Source: Mucilaginibacter xinganensis (lineage in GTDB: Bacteria > Bacteroidota > Bacteroidia > Sphingobacteriales > Sphingobacteriaceae). From it: 64,000 nt of DNA. Shown here piece by piece: positions 17,835 through 26,713 of the stretch. The stretch is from positions 1-64,000 of the forward strand of contig JAMFSA010000009.1 of the NCBI GenBank assembly GCA_026225055.1, in the 5' to 3' direction. The first letter of the stretch is position 1, and every line of letters starts with the position of its first letter. Below the pieces are notes generated by a model. It saw nothing but the letters and a program-made list of their open reading frames with translations, was not told the origin of the DNA and did no database searches. A program made the translations under genes and the position numbers.

Positions 17835-20800
17835 ATGAAGTTAATCAGGCTGCTTATTTTAATTTTAGTTTTCCAGGTTTCAAAAACAGCCTGTTGCCAA
17901 ACGAAAGTTACCCTTAACTACCAGCAGGTACATTTTGAAGAAATCATAACTGCTATACAACACCAAACAGCTTATCGTTTTGTTTACCGCGCAGATCAGT
18001 TACCCACTCCCCTGGTTACAGTATCTGTAAAAGATCAGGAAGTATTACCCGTGCTTGACAATCTGCTTAAAGGCTCTCATTATTATTATCGTTTGATCTC
18101 CACCAACCTGATCGCCATTGGAACAGAAAAAGATTCTATCAAAAGCGTAGCCGTTAATGGTATTGTAACTGATACAAAAGGCGACCCCGTTAGCGGAGCC
18201 TCGATCAGAATAAAAAACAGCAGCTTTGGCACCGAAACAGATGGGCAAGGGCGGTTTATGATCAATTGTGTAAAAGGTACCACAATTGAAATTTCGAGTA
18301 TTGGTTATACCCAGCAACAGGTGATTGTTGCGGCAACAGATCAACCATTAAAAATAACACTGCAGGATACTTACCACAGTCTGAATGAAATAGTCGTAAC
18401 CGCCTTAAATATTAAAAAGGAAAATTGGAAAATTGGCTACTCTGTTGCCACAATATCCGGGGCAGATTTAACTACAGCACGTGAGTCAAACGTTGCCATG
18501 TCGCTCGAGGGACAGGTAGCCGGTTTGGATGTGAGTGGCGCTTCAGGGGGCCCTGCATCATCTTCCAGGCTATTGCTCAGGGGCGCTGCCAGTATGAGCG
18601 CGGGTTCTCCCCTGCTTATTTTAGATGGTGTTCCGATTGATAATACCCAGCGTGGCAGTGCAAATGAATATGGCGGCGCGGATTATGGGGATGGTTTCAG
18701 TAATATCAACCCTGATGATATTGAAAGCATAACCGTATTGAAAGGTTCAGCGGCTTCGGCGCTTTACGGTGCAAGGGCTGCAAATGGGGTCATCCTCATC
18801 AACACAAAAACGGGAGAGAAAAATTCAAGCACACAGGTAGCGTACAATTTAAATCTCTCGTTTGATCACGCTGTAAACAATACCGATTTTCAATATGAAT
18901 ACGGGCAGGGTTCGCAAAACCAACGCCCTACAGATGTACAGAGCGCGATAGCATCGGGCTTGTTAAGCTGGGGCGAAAAGCTTGATGGGAAACCTACCAT
19001 ACAATTTGATGGTAAATATTACCCATACTCAGCAGTAAAAAATAATATTGATGAATTTTACCGCACAGCGCCCGCTTTAACCAATACTATTGAGGTTAGC
19101 GGCGGCAATGCAAAAACCGCGTTCAGGGCATCGGCCTCTAATCTCAATTATGAATCTATAATTCCCAATAGCGGCCTTAACCGTAAAACCTTTAATCTTA
19201 ATACTTCTTACGATATAACCGATAAATTAAAACTAAGTTTTAACGGTGATTATGTTTATGAAATGGCCAAAACCCGCTCGTATTTAAGCGACGGCCCTAT
19301 GAACGCAAATTATGGTATTGAGTTTTTGGCTACGAGCGCGAATCAACTAAGCTTAAAGCCTGGTTATAGCCCTGTAACCGGTAATGAGACGCTATGGAAC
19401 AGCAATGTTTATATCACCAATCCCTATTTTGTTATTAACAAGCAAGTTGATAATTCAACGCGCAACCGTTTTATAACCGCGACTGTTTTAAAGTATAAAT
19501 TCTCGGATAACGTGTATTTACAAGGAAGGCTTGGCTATGATATCAGTAACGATGGCTTGCTTAATGTTTTGCCCACAGGCACTGCATTTACCGTTAATGA
19601 ACAGGGTGGCATAAATGGCCTCAGCAAATCGCAAACCGGCGAACTGAATACCGACCTGCTTTTTGTGGCCGATAAAAAATTGGCACCTGATCTTATGCTT
19701 AACTTTTCAGCGGGAGGAAATTATCGCAAAAGGCAATACAACCTTACAGAGATCACCGGCTCGCAGTTTATTACACCTTATTTATATACCCCTTTAAATC
19801 TGGTAAGCACCAGCTCTACTTATGACATATCTGAAATCGTAACCGAATCCGCCTATTATTCAGCTGATTTTGATTACAAAAACCTGCTTGACATTACCAC
19901 TACGGGCAGATATGATGTTTTTTCGACGTTGCCTCCAGATAGTCGAGGTATATTTGTACCAGGTGTTTCGGGCAGTTTTCTATTTTCAAACCTGCTGGCT
20001 CTCCCCTATTTATCTTCCGGAAAGCTCAGAATGAGCTATGCAAAAACAAGCGGCGAACCTTCGCAGCCTTATACCACACAGCTATATTTCACCTCAAACA
20101 ATACGGTGAATGGCATCCCCTTGGGCAGTTTTTCGGCTGAATTACCTAATTATAACCTAAAGCCATTTACGCTTAACGAATTTGAAACAGGCTTGAGTTT
20201 ATCTTTTTTCCAAAGCAGGCTCAACCTTGATGCTACTTACTTTAACCGGATAACGCATAACGAAATTACCAACGCTCAGCAATCTGTAGCAACCGGCTTT
20301 ACATCGGCATATGTTAATGTGGGGAAGACCAAAAACACCGGCCTTGAGCTTATGCTTTCGGGAGGTATTATCCGCACTGCAAACTTCTCATGGAATGCAA
20401 GTACTAATTTTAGTCATGTGCATAATGTGCTTTTATCTATTGATGGCACAAGTCAATATTTACTGACCGGCACTTATCGGCCGCTCAATGCAAATACAGC
20501 GCTGGTAGTTGGTAAATCAATTACCCAGGTTATGGCTTATGATTATAAAAGGGATGCCAATGGAAACATCATTATCGGCAGCGATGGCATACCCGAGCGT
20601 GGTGACCTAAAAGCGATGGGCGGCACACTACCCACTTTTTACGGTGGTTTTACCAACTCTTTCCGCTATAAAAAATTCAATCTTTCATTTTTGATCGATT
20701 ATAAGTTCGGCAATAAAGTGCTTTCGGCTACCGAGGATTATTCATACGTATATGGCCTCAATAAGGCAACGCTGCCCGGCCGCGAAACCGGCATTGTGGC

Positions 20801-21149
20801 CAAAGGGGTAAATGAGAACGGGCAGGTAAACACCATAAACGTACCCGCCTATAATTACTATCCCGACCTGGCAACCAACATTTCAGCGCTATCAGTTTTA
20901 AATGGCAGCTTTATTAAGTTCAGGCAGCTCATCCTCGGCTACGAATTTACACCGCCGATGCTGGGAAATGTATTCCGGACGGTTACCGTGAGTCTGGTTG
21001 GTCGTAATATTTTCACCATATTAAAGTATACCAAAAATATCGACCCCGAATCGGAGTTCTCATCGCAGCTAACTTACGCGGGCATTGAGGGAGAATCGCT
21101 GCCTGCTACAAGGACTTTAGGCTTTAACCTGAATTTTAAATTTAAGTGA
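17835..21149 (+). CDS. SusC/RagA TonB-dependent receptor with STN domain
   Basis: A 1104-residue receptor: signal peptide (about residues 1-21), STN domain (about 28-90, VHFEEIITAIQHQTAYRFVY), carboxypeptidase-like domain (about 108-192, VNGIVTDTKGDPVSGASIRI), plug with SPLLILDGVPIDN and SITVLKGSAASALYGARAA, and a barrel ending TLGFNLNFKFK. The STN domain and the FecR/sigma genes directly upstream predict that ligand binding induces its own operon. SusD begins six bases after the stop. No glycosidase follows on this strand, so the substrate is open; the divergent GH92 locus could be a functional partner. Confidence 0.93.
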   Translation: MKLIRLLILILVFQVSKTACCQTKVTLNYQQVHFEEIITAIQHQTAYRFVYRADQLPTPLVTVSVKDQEVLPVLDNLLKGSHYYYRLISTNLIAIGTEKDSIKSVAVNGIVTDTKGDPVSGASIRIKNSSFGTETDGQGRFMINCVKGTTIEISSIGYTQQQVIVAATDQPLKITLQDTYHSLNEIVVTALNIKKENWKIGYSVATISGADLTTARESNVAMSLEGQVAGLDVSGASGGPASSSRLLLRGAASMSAGSPLLILDGVPIDNTQRGSANEYGGADYGDGFSNINPDDIESITVLKGSAASALYGARAANGVILINTKTGEKNSSTQVAYNLNLSFDHAVNNTDFQYEYGQGSQNQRPTDVQSAIASGLLSWGEKLDGKPTIQFDGKYYPYSAVKNNIDEFYRTAPALTNTIEVSGGNAKTAFRASASNLNYESIIPNSGLNRKTFNLNTSYDITDKLKLSFNGDYVYEMAKTRSYLSDGPMNANYGIEFLATSANQLSLKPGYSPVTGNETLWNSNVYITNPYFVINKQVDNSTRNRFITATVLKYKFSDNVYLQGRLGYDISNDGLLNVLPTGTAFTVNEQGGINGLSKSQTGELNTDLLFVADKKLAPDLMLNFSAGGNYRKRQYNLTEITGSQFITPYLYTPLNLVSTSSTYDISEIVTESAYYSADFDYKNLLDITTTGRYDVFSTLPPDSRGIFVPGVSGSFLFSNLLALPYLSSGKLRMSYAKTSGEPSQPYTTQLYFTSNNTVNGIPLGSFSAELPNYNLKPFTLNEFETGLSLSFFQSRLNLDATYFNRITHNEITNAQQSVATGFTSAYVNVGKTKNTGLELMLSGGIIRTANFSWNASTNFSHVHNVLLSIDGTSQYLLTGTYRPLNANTALVVGKSITQVMAYDYKRDANGNIIIGSDGIPERGDLKAMGGTLPTFYGGFTNSFRYKKFNLSFLIDYKFGNKVLSATEDYSYVYGLNKATLPGRETGIVAKGVNENGQVNTINVPAYNYYPDLATNISALSVLNGSFIKFRQLILGYEFTPPMLGNVFRTVTVSLVGRNIFTILKYTKNIDPESEFSSQLTYAGIEGESLPATRTLGFNLNFKFK

Positions 21150-21155
21150 TGTGAG

Positions 21156-22751
21156 ATGAAGAATATATTATTACCCCTTCTTGTTATTGTTTTTATATCC
21201 GGCTGTACCAAATCACAGCTGAATAGTATCAACACTGATCCTTCAAAATCAACGTCTGCTAATTTTGACCCGAATGATCTGCTTTCATCGGCACAGTTAA
21301 ATTATGCAAACACCGGTTATTACCAGTTAGTATATGAAAGCACCATGATGCAGGTGCTGGCCTCTACCTATTTTTATTATAACAATGGCGATAAGTACAT
21401 TAATGAAGGCAATTTTACCGACTACCAGGGAGCGATATTTACGCAGGGTTATACCGAAGCGGGCGATATAAGGCAGATGCAGCAATTGTGTATTCAAAAG
21501 GATTCGGCAGGATATTCCAATTTGATCAATATCGGCGACATCATGTTTGTGTTCATTTTACAGCGGACTACAGATATGTATGGCGATTGCCCGTATTCGC
21601 AGGCAGATATGGCACAGCAGGGCGTTAAATATCCGGTTTATGATACGCAACAAAGCATCTACAATGCCATGCTAACTACACTGGATAATGCCATTGCAAA
21701 GCTGGATGCTAACCGGGCCAAACCAACCGCCGACCTCTTTTACAATGGCGATATAACCCGCTGGAAGAAATTTGGCTACTCCTTAATGCTGCGCATAGCT
21801 ATGCGGCTTACCAAGGTTGATCCGGTTACTGCCGAAAAATGGGCGGAAAAAGCGGCTGCCGGCGGCACTTTTGCTGATATTAGCGACAATGCCATTGTAC
21901 AAACCGATGCCACCAACTCAGCCAGCCAAAACGGCACTTCAATAGCATTAAGAACGCTTACCGATTACGAACAAGTAAGATGGAGTAAAACGCTGATTGA
22001 TTTTTTAAGGCAGACCAATGACCCCAGACTGAGTGTTATCGGAGAGATCCCGGCATCTGGCCTAACAAATAACGGAAATGAAACACTTTCAGGCAATCCT
22101 GATTCTTCACTACAGGTTGGGCTGCCAAATGGTTATGATCTATTAGGCGGCCTTACCGATATCAGCAAATCTCCCGGTTATCCAGGAGGAACGGGCACTG
22201 GGGCCGATTATGCCCCGCTTGGAAATTATTCAAGGCCCCGCACCAATGTATATCTTAAATTGGGCGGCCCTATTATCGTGTTCACTTATGCAGAAACAGA
22301 GCTTTTATTGGCCGAAGCTAAGGTACGGGGATGGAATATTGATGGCACGGCACAACAGCATTATGCCAATGGGGTTACCGGCGCATTCCAGTCACTTAGC
22401 CAATTAGATGCGCAAACCAGTGTAAATACTGCTTCCATCAACAGTTATTTAAATGCGAATCCGCTGGATATGTCGTCATTAAACAATTCCTTACAGATGA
22501 TCAATACCCAATACTGGTTAGCCACCGGGACTAATTTTAATTTTATTGAAAACTGGTTCAATTGGAAAAGGTCGGGTTACCCAGCATTAGCGCCAGTAAA
22601 TTATTCCGGAAATGTAACCATGGGTACCATACCACGAAGAATGATCTACCTGTCGACAGAAATACTAACAAACCCAACCAACTACAAAGCCGCAGTTGCC
22701 CGGCTGCCGGGTGGCGATGTTTTAACCTCGCGGGTTTGGTGGGATAAATAA
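21156..22751 (+). CDS. SusD/RagB-family outer-membrane lipoprotein (SusD-like_2 type)
   Basis: A 531-residue lipoprotein with lipobox SGC (LLVIVFISGCTKSQLNSINTD runs over the signal end). Subgroup features match the SusD at 10950: TRWKKFGYSLMLRIAMRLTK, IVFTYAETELLLAEAKVRGW and a closing SRVWWDK. It begins six bases after the SusC stop and forms the surface lid of that receptor. An inverted repeat follows the stop. Confidence 0.92.
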   Translation: MKNILLPLLVIVFISGCTKSQLNSINTDPSKSTSANFDPNDLLSSAQLNYANTGYYQLVYESTMMQVLASTYFYYNNGDKYINEGNFTDYQGAIFTQGYTEAGDIRQMQQLCIQKDSAGYSNLINIGDIMFVFILQRTTDMYGDCPYSQADMAQQGVKYPVYDTQQSIYNAMLTTLDNAIAKLDANRAKPTADLFYNGDITRWKKFGYSLMLRIAMRLTKVDPVTAEKWAEKAAAGGTFADISDNAIVQTDATNSASQNGTSIALRTLTDYEQVRWSKTLIDFLRQTNDPRLSVIGEIPASGLTNNGNETLSGNPDSSLQVGLPNGYDLLGGLTDISKSPGYPGGTGTGADYAPLGNYSRPRTNVYLKLGGPIIVFTYAETELLLAEAKVRGWNIDGTAQQHYANGVTGAFQSLSQLDAQTSVNTASINSYLNANPLDMSSLNNSLQMINTQYWLATGTNFNFIENWFNWKRSGYPALAPVNYSGNVTMGTIPRRMIYLSTEILTNPTNYKAAVARLPGGDVLTSRVWWDK

Positions 22752-22782
22752 TAATAACAAAGATGTTCGAAAGATAAAAAAG

Positions 22783-22857
22783 GGGGTCATTGCAGGCACT
22801 CGAAGCATGCGGGCAATGGCCTTTACGCTTACCCTTCGAGTGCCTCAGGGTGACCCC
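22783..22857. repeat. Imperfect inverted repeat downstream of susD
   Basis: Arms GGGGTCA-TTGC-AGGCACTCGAAG (22783-22805) and its near reverse complement (22834-22857) pair over 7 and 12 bases around a short bulge. It separates convergent genes. The GGGTCACCCTGAG-like core resembles dispersed palindromes I recall from related genomes. It could act as a bidirectional terminator. Confidence 0.65.
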
Positions 22858-22927
22858 ACGCTCAATATTTGTAAGAAATCAAATCTTCCGAACACCTTTG
22901 TATCACAATAAACTTATTAACCAGTAT

Positions 22928-23794
22928 TTACCAGCTGATATTCAAAAAATTTACATTCTTTTTGCGGGATGAGGTAACGGCTACTCCCTTATCTTTCCCA
23001 TTAAAAGCAAAGCCTTCGAGCTCATCAGCCCGTTCATCAATATCAACTACTTTAATTAACTGCTGCTGGCCTGTTTGGATAGATTTTTCCAGATCAACAT
23101 AAGTAAAGCGCCATTTGCGGCCCTCTATCTGATTTTGTATCAGAACTATTATTCCTTTATCTGCCATCCAATAAAGATTTTGTACCCATGGTGTGCAGGT
23201 GAACTTTTTATAAAGCACCCCCGGCTCGCTTGTTTTTGAGCACTGGCTTAAACGCTCGGGATCATATAAACGCACTTCGTTGCCATGGTTGCCATAATCT
23301 GCTGTGGCAACATACCATTTATGCTGATATTCAACATATTCGGGGCGTGTACCTTGTATGCAGGCGTCATCACTAATGGTTTTAAGTAAGTTACCATCAA
23401 GCGTACCTGTTTTCCAAAGGCCATTCCAGTTAATGTAATAGATCATTGCCTTCCAGGCTTTTTCACCCGGGGCAGGCTTTACAGAATTACCCATAAAAAC
23501 TGGCAGGTTACCGTGGTAGGCGACCCCGGTAGGGTGATTGATCACATTTTTGCCATCAACGGTAAGCTTACATTCTTTATGGTCGTAAGTTAAGGTATCA
23601 TGGTCAAACGAGAATTGCCTGATCATACCTACTTCCCTATCGCCATATAATAAAGCTTTACCATGCTGAATGGATACGCCCTGGCAGGCTCCCAGTGAAT
23701 CAATGGTGGTTTCTTTCACCAGGTTCATGTTAACATCGCCAGTAAACAGCAAGGAAAGCAAACCTGTGAATAATAAAATAGCTATCGTCTTCAT
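22928..23794 (-). CDS. Secreted protein of unknown function, possible beta-propeller
   Basis: A 288-residue protein with an N-terminal signal peptide (MKTIAILLFTGLLSLLFTG). The body is beta-rich with recurring Trp/Tyr-Gly patterns (IDSLGACQGVSIQHGKALLY, GTRPEYVEYQHKWYVATADY, WVQNLYWMADKGIIVLIQNQ), as in secreted propeller or strictosidine-synthase-like folds, but I cannot name a family. Paired Cys residues suggest disulfides. It is the last gene after SusC, SusD and the YdcF-like gene, starting 40 bases after the latter's stop, so it is probably part of that operon and exported to the periplasm or surface. Confidence 0.7.
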   Translation of the reverse strand: MKTIAILLFTGLLSLLFTGDVNMNLVKETTIDSLGACQGVSIQHGKALLYGDREVGMIRQFSFDHDTLTYDHKECKLTVDGKNVINHPTGVAYHGNLPVFMGNSVKPAPGEKAWKAMIYYINWNGLWKTGTLDGNLLKTISDDACIQGTRPEYVEYQHKWYVATADYGNHGNEVRLYDPERLSQCSKTSEPGVLYKKFTCTPWVQNLYWMADKGIIVLIQNQIEGRKWRFTYVDLEKSIQTGQQQLIKVVDIDERADELEGFAFNGKDKGVAVTSSRKKNVNFLNISW

Positions 23795-23834
23795 TTAATT
23801 ATTATTAATGGTGATAAACAGAATTTCATATTGC

Positions 23835-25097
23835 CTATGGATCGAGCGGGTCAAGCGGATCCATGTGCAGCGATTCAAATACAGGGTAATACACTATATC
23901 TTGGTTTGAGATACTTTTTTTACCACGATACGGCACATAACCCAACTCATGCTGGTTACGCCTGTCGAAAGCATCATTCATGGCATAATCATGCTGACTT
24001 TTACTGGTAACAAATAAAGACGGTTTGTCAATCGGGATACCGTAACGGATCATCAAGCGGTTAGCGTTCCTGATATTTGTTGTGGTATGGCGCGCGTGCG
24101 GATCAATAATGATAGCTTCCTCCGGTATATTGTATTTGCCCATCAGGTATTTCTTCATCTCAATGGCTTCACAATATGGCCCTCTGAAAGGGTAGCAATA
24201 ACCACCGCTAGTGATAATATATGGCGCTAACCCTTTTAAATAGCGCGCTGCAGCCGCATCACAATGGATCTTATTATCCGGACTTATCGGCGTGGTGTAC
24301 AACTCAGGACCATTGCCCGGTATAACTATGGCCGCATAAGTATATTTAGCCCATTGCACTTGTTTTACCCTATCAAAAGCCTTTTTATTTTCCTTTTGCT
24401 CCATAGGTTCAAAACGTGCAGGTTCATCGCGGTCATTGGCCTGCATTAATTGCATCGCTATGGCTAAGGATGGCTGATAAAACAGTTTCATCTGATCTGT
24501 CTGCTCATCCAACTGACCGAAAATATCCTTTAGTACCATCCGGTAATACCTGCTAGTAACCACATAACTGGCGCTGTCAATCCGCGGGTAACGCATTTTT
24601 TTACCCATCCCAAACTGATCGATGATGTAATTGATGCCGTAGATGTACTGTCCCCAGGCTTTTAGCAACAGTTCCTCATTACTCAAAGATGCAAAGCGCT
24701 GATAGTAACCGCTGGCTCTTAGATCATTATTTATAACATGATCAAACGCGGCAGGATTAGCTGCATATACCGCCTTAATTGCTGCATTAATTTTGGCCGA
24801 ATCATCCGCAGTATATTTAAAATCAGTCAATAAAGTTACCGGGTAACTGCAGGTATCGGTTACATGCTGTTTTAGCAAAGCGACCCTGTTGGTTAATATG
24901 GATGATAATACTTCATTCTTAAGCAAAAGAGCGGATGTAGTCGGGTCATGCTCTATAACAGTAAGTAAATAGAAATCTTTATCAGCGGTTAAATTTCCCG
25001 AATGGAGAAAACGATATGATGGGTTATAACCGGACGTTTGCCCCAAAGCTACCCTTATAAACACGCCCAGGATGAGCGTTAAAATAATTCTCTTCAT
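23835..25097 (-). CDS. YdcF/ElyC-SanA-like (DUF218) exported protein
   Basis: A 420-residue protein from the ATG at 25097, chosen over one at 25133 because it starts a clean signal peptide (MKRIILTLILGVFIRVALGQ) and the upstream ATG lies inside an intercistronic hairpin. The N-terminal half is helical and unassigned. The C-terminal half has the DUF218 Rossmann-like core: YAAIVIPGNGPEL, AAARYLKGLAPYIITSGGY, NIPEEAIIIDPHARHTTTNI and LFVTSKSQHDYAMNDAFDRR. The family includes SanA/ElyC envelope proteins and YdcF; the biochemical role is poorly known. The tail ends in a small DPLDPLDP repeat. As cargo of a SusC/SusD operon with no glycosidase it is unusual. Confidence 0.82.
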   Translation of the reverse strand: MKRIILTLILGVFIRVALGQTSGYNPSYRFLHSGNLTADKDFYLLTVIEHDPTTSALLLKNEVLSSILTNRVALLKQHVTDTCSYPVTLLTDFKYTADDSAKINAAIKAVYAANPAAFDHVINNDLRASGYYQRFASLSNEELLLKAWGQYIYGINYIIDQFGMGKKMRYPRIDSASYVVTSRYYRMVLKDIFGQLDEQTDQMKLFYQPSLAIAMQLMQANDRDEPARFEPMEQKENKKAFDRVKQVQWAKYTYAAIVIPGNGPELYTTPISPDNKIHCDAAAARYLKGLAPYIITSGGYCYPFRGPYCEAIEMKKYLMGKYNIPEEAIIIDPHARHTTTNIRNANRLMIRYGIPIDKPSLFVTSKSQHDYAMNDAFDRRNQHELGYVPYRGKKSISNQDIVYYPVFESLHMDPLDPLDP

Positions 25098-25112
25098 AAT
25101 TTTTTTGATTAA

Positions 25113-25144
25113 AGCATAAAGGGAATATTTCATCCCTTTATGCT
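25113..25144. terminator. Intercistronic hairpin between susD and the YdcF-like gene
   Basis: A perfect 12-bp stem, AGCATAAAGGGA (25113-25124) and TCCCTTTATGCT (25133-25144), with an 8-base loop. It sits 15 bases before the downstream ATG at 25097, matching the hairpin placement in the GH92 locus. It is likely a partial terminator or 3'-end stabiliser. Confidence 0.65.
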
Positions 25145-25158
25145 GTTTATATTATCGA

Positions 25159-26691
25159 TTAATAACCTGGGTTCTGGTACATTTTTACCGGATCAAGGTT
25201 ATATTCTTTAAACGGTATAGGAAAATACCTGTCTTTAGTAGAAAAGTTAGCCAATACTGCCGACCCAAAGTTAGCCTGGCTTTTCGCCTGGAAATAACTC
25301 ACCAGTTCAGGCGTAGTAAAGGTGCGCAGCAGATCGAACAAACGGTGATGCTCAAACGCCAGCTCAACGCGGCGCTCATGCAAAATAGCCAGTTTAAGCG
25401 TCGGGAAGTTAGTGCTGTAAGGCGCTGTTTGTGATGATACTTCGTACGATGGCATCCCTGCTCTTGCACGTATCATATCTACATATTGTATAGCCGTAGT
25501 GGTATTGCCTAAATAATTATTCACTTCGGCAAGCATTAATATAACATCGGCGTAGCGCATCAGTATCCAGTCGTTACCGCCATAACCGTTTACGCCCGCG
25601 GCACTGCTCACATCGCGAAATTTAGTAACATACCAGTCTTTAACACTGGCTGCATTAGCATAGGCAATAGAGAATGCCATACGTGGGTCGCCGGTTTCGT
25701 ATTCATTTACCAGGTCATGAGTAACGTTATCCCCTACCGATGATGATGGTTTTTGCGAGTCGATGGTTTCGCCGCTGGCCTGGTTGTTTGCCGCAATAGC
25801 AGAGCTGTAGATCGGGTCGCCTTGTTTGTACACAATTTGCCATATCAGCTCAGGGCAGGTTGATTTTTTAGTCACATCAAAAACATCCGTATAAGGAATT
25901 GATGACAGACTACTAAAGGTTTTGTAGTTATAAGCCGCTGTCAGATAAGTTAAGGCATTATTTAAGTTAGCCGTACGGTTTGTTTGGTCTTCCGTAGTAG
26001 CCATGGTTAAATATACCTGACCCAGCAAGGTATTAACTGCTGCTAACGATAAGCGGCCTATAGTACCGGTTGCTTGTGTAGTTGGCAAAGGGCTGCTTAC
26101 CGCATCTTTCAAATCACTTACTATCTGGTTATAAACAGTAGCTTCAGATGCCCTGAAAGTAAGCGCGGTAATTTGATCTACTGTTGTAGGCTGAACAGTT
26201 ACCAATGGAATAGCACCAAACTCACGTACCATATGAAAATAGATAAGCGCGCGGATGGTTTCTGTTTCTGCTTTATAGATCTGCTTGTTATTCGCATTGG
26301 TAAACGTCGCTTGATCGATATTACCCAGGATAATATTACAATCCGAAATCACATTATACATAGCCAGCCAATGCGTATACAAATAGCTGTTACCCGGCAC
26401 CAGTGAAAAGTTGTTGAACTGAAATGGTTCGCCGGAGTTGGACTGACTGTCATTAGTACCGGTATCGTCCGAACGCTGGTCGGTCCACAAATCACTGGTT
26501 TCGCCAAGGGTATTGGTACTGCGCAACGCCGAATAACAGCCGTTAACTGCTAACAGAACATCGTTCTCCGTTTTAAAGTATTTAGTTATCGCTACCGAGT
26601 TGGGATCACTTTGCTGCAAGAAGTCCTTTTTACATGAACCCAATGCTAATAAAAGCAGCAGGCTTAATGATTTGAGTTTTATATTCTTCAT
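25159..26691 (-). CDS. SusD/RagB-family outer-membrane lipoprotein (classical type)
   Basis: A 510-residue surface lipoprotein with lipobox GSC (LLLLALGSC). Unlike the other two SusD proteins here it has the classical SusD layout: LQQSDPNSVAITKYFKTEND at the N-terminus, AETETIRALIYFHMVREFGA in the TPR part, ILMRYADVILMLAEVNNYLG, and a C-terminal LAILHERRVELAFEHHRLFD box, ending with a NPGY motif. It begins 22 bases after the STN-type SusC stop. Confidence 0.94.
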   Translation of the reverse strand: MKNIKLKSLSLLLLLALGSCKKDFLQQSDPNSVAITKYFKTENDVLLAVNGCYSALRSTNTLGETSDLWTDQRSDDTGTNDSQSNSGEPFQFNNFSLVPGNSYLYTHWLAMYNVISDCNIILGNIDQATFTNANNKQIYKAETETIRALIYFHMVREFGAIPLVTVQPTTVDQITALTFRASEATVYNQIVSDLKDAVSSPLPTTQATGTIGRLSLAAVNTLLGQVYLTMATTEDQTNRTANLNNALTYLTAAYNYKTFSSLSSIPYTDVFDVTKKSTCPELIWQIVYKQGDPIYSSAIAANNQASGETIDSQKPSSSVGDNVTHDLVNEYETGDPRMAFSIAYANAASVKDWYVTKFRDVSSAAGVNGYGGNDWILMRYADVILMLAEVNNYLGNTTTAIQYVDMIRARAGMPSYEVSSQTAPYSTNFPTLKLAILHERRVELAFEHHRLFDLLRTFTTPELVSYFQAKSQANFGSAVLANFSTKDRYFPIPFKEYNLDPVKMYQNPGY

Positions 26692-26713
26692 CTTTTTCAG
26701 AATTTATCGCTTG

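Noticed and set aside
22790..22972. 60-residue plus-strand frame after susD
   Set aside because: It is mostly the inverted repeat at 22783-22857 and runs into the end of the convergent gene.
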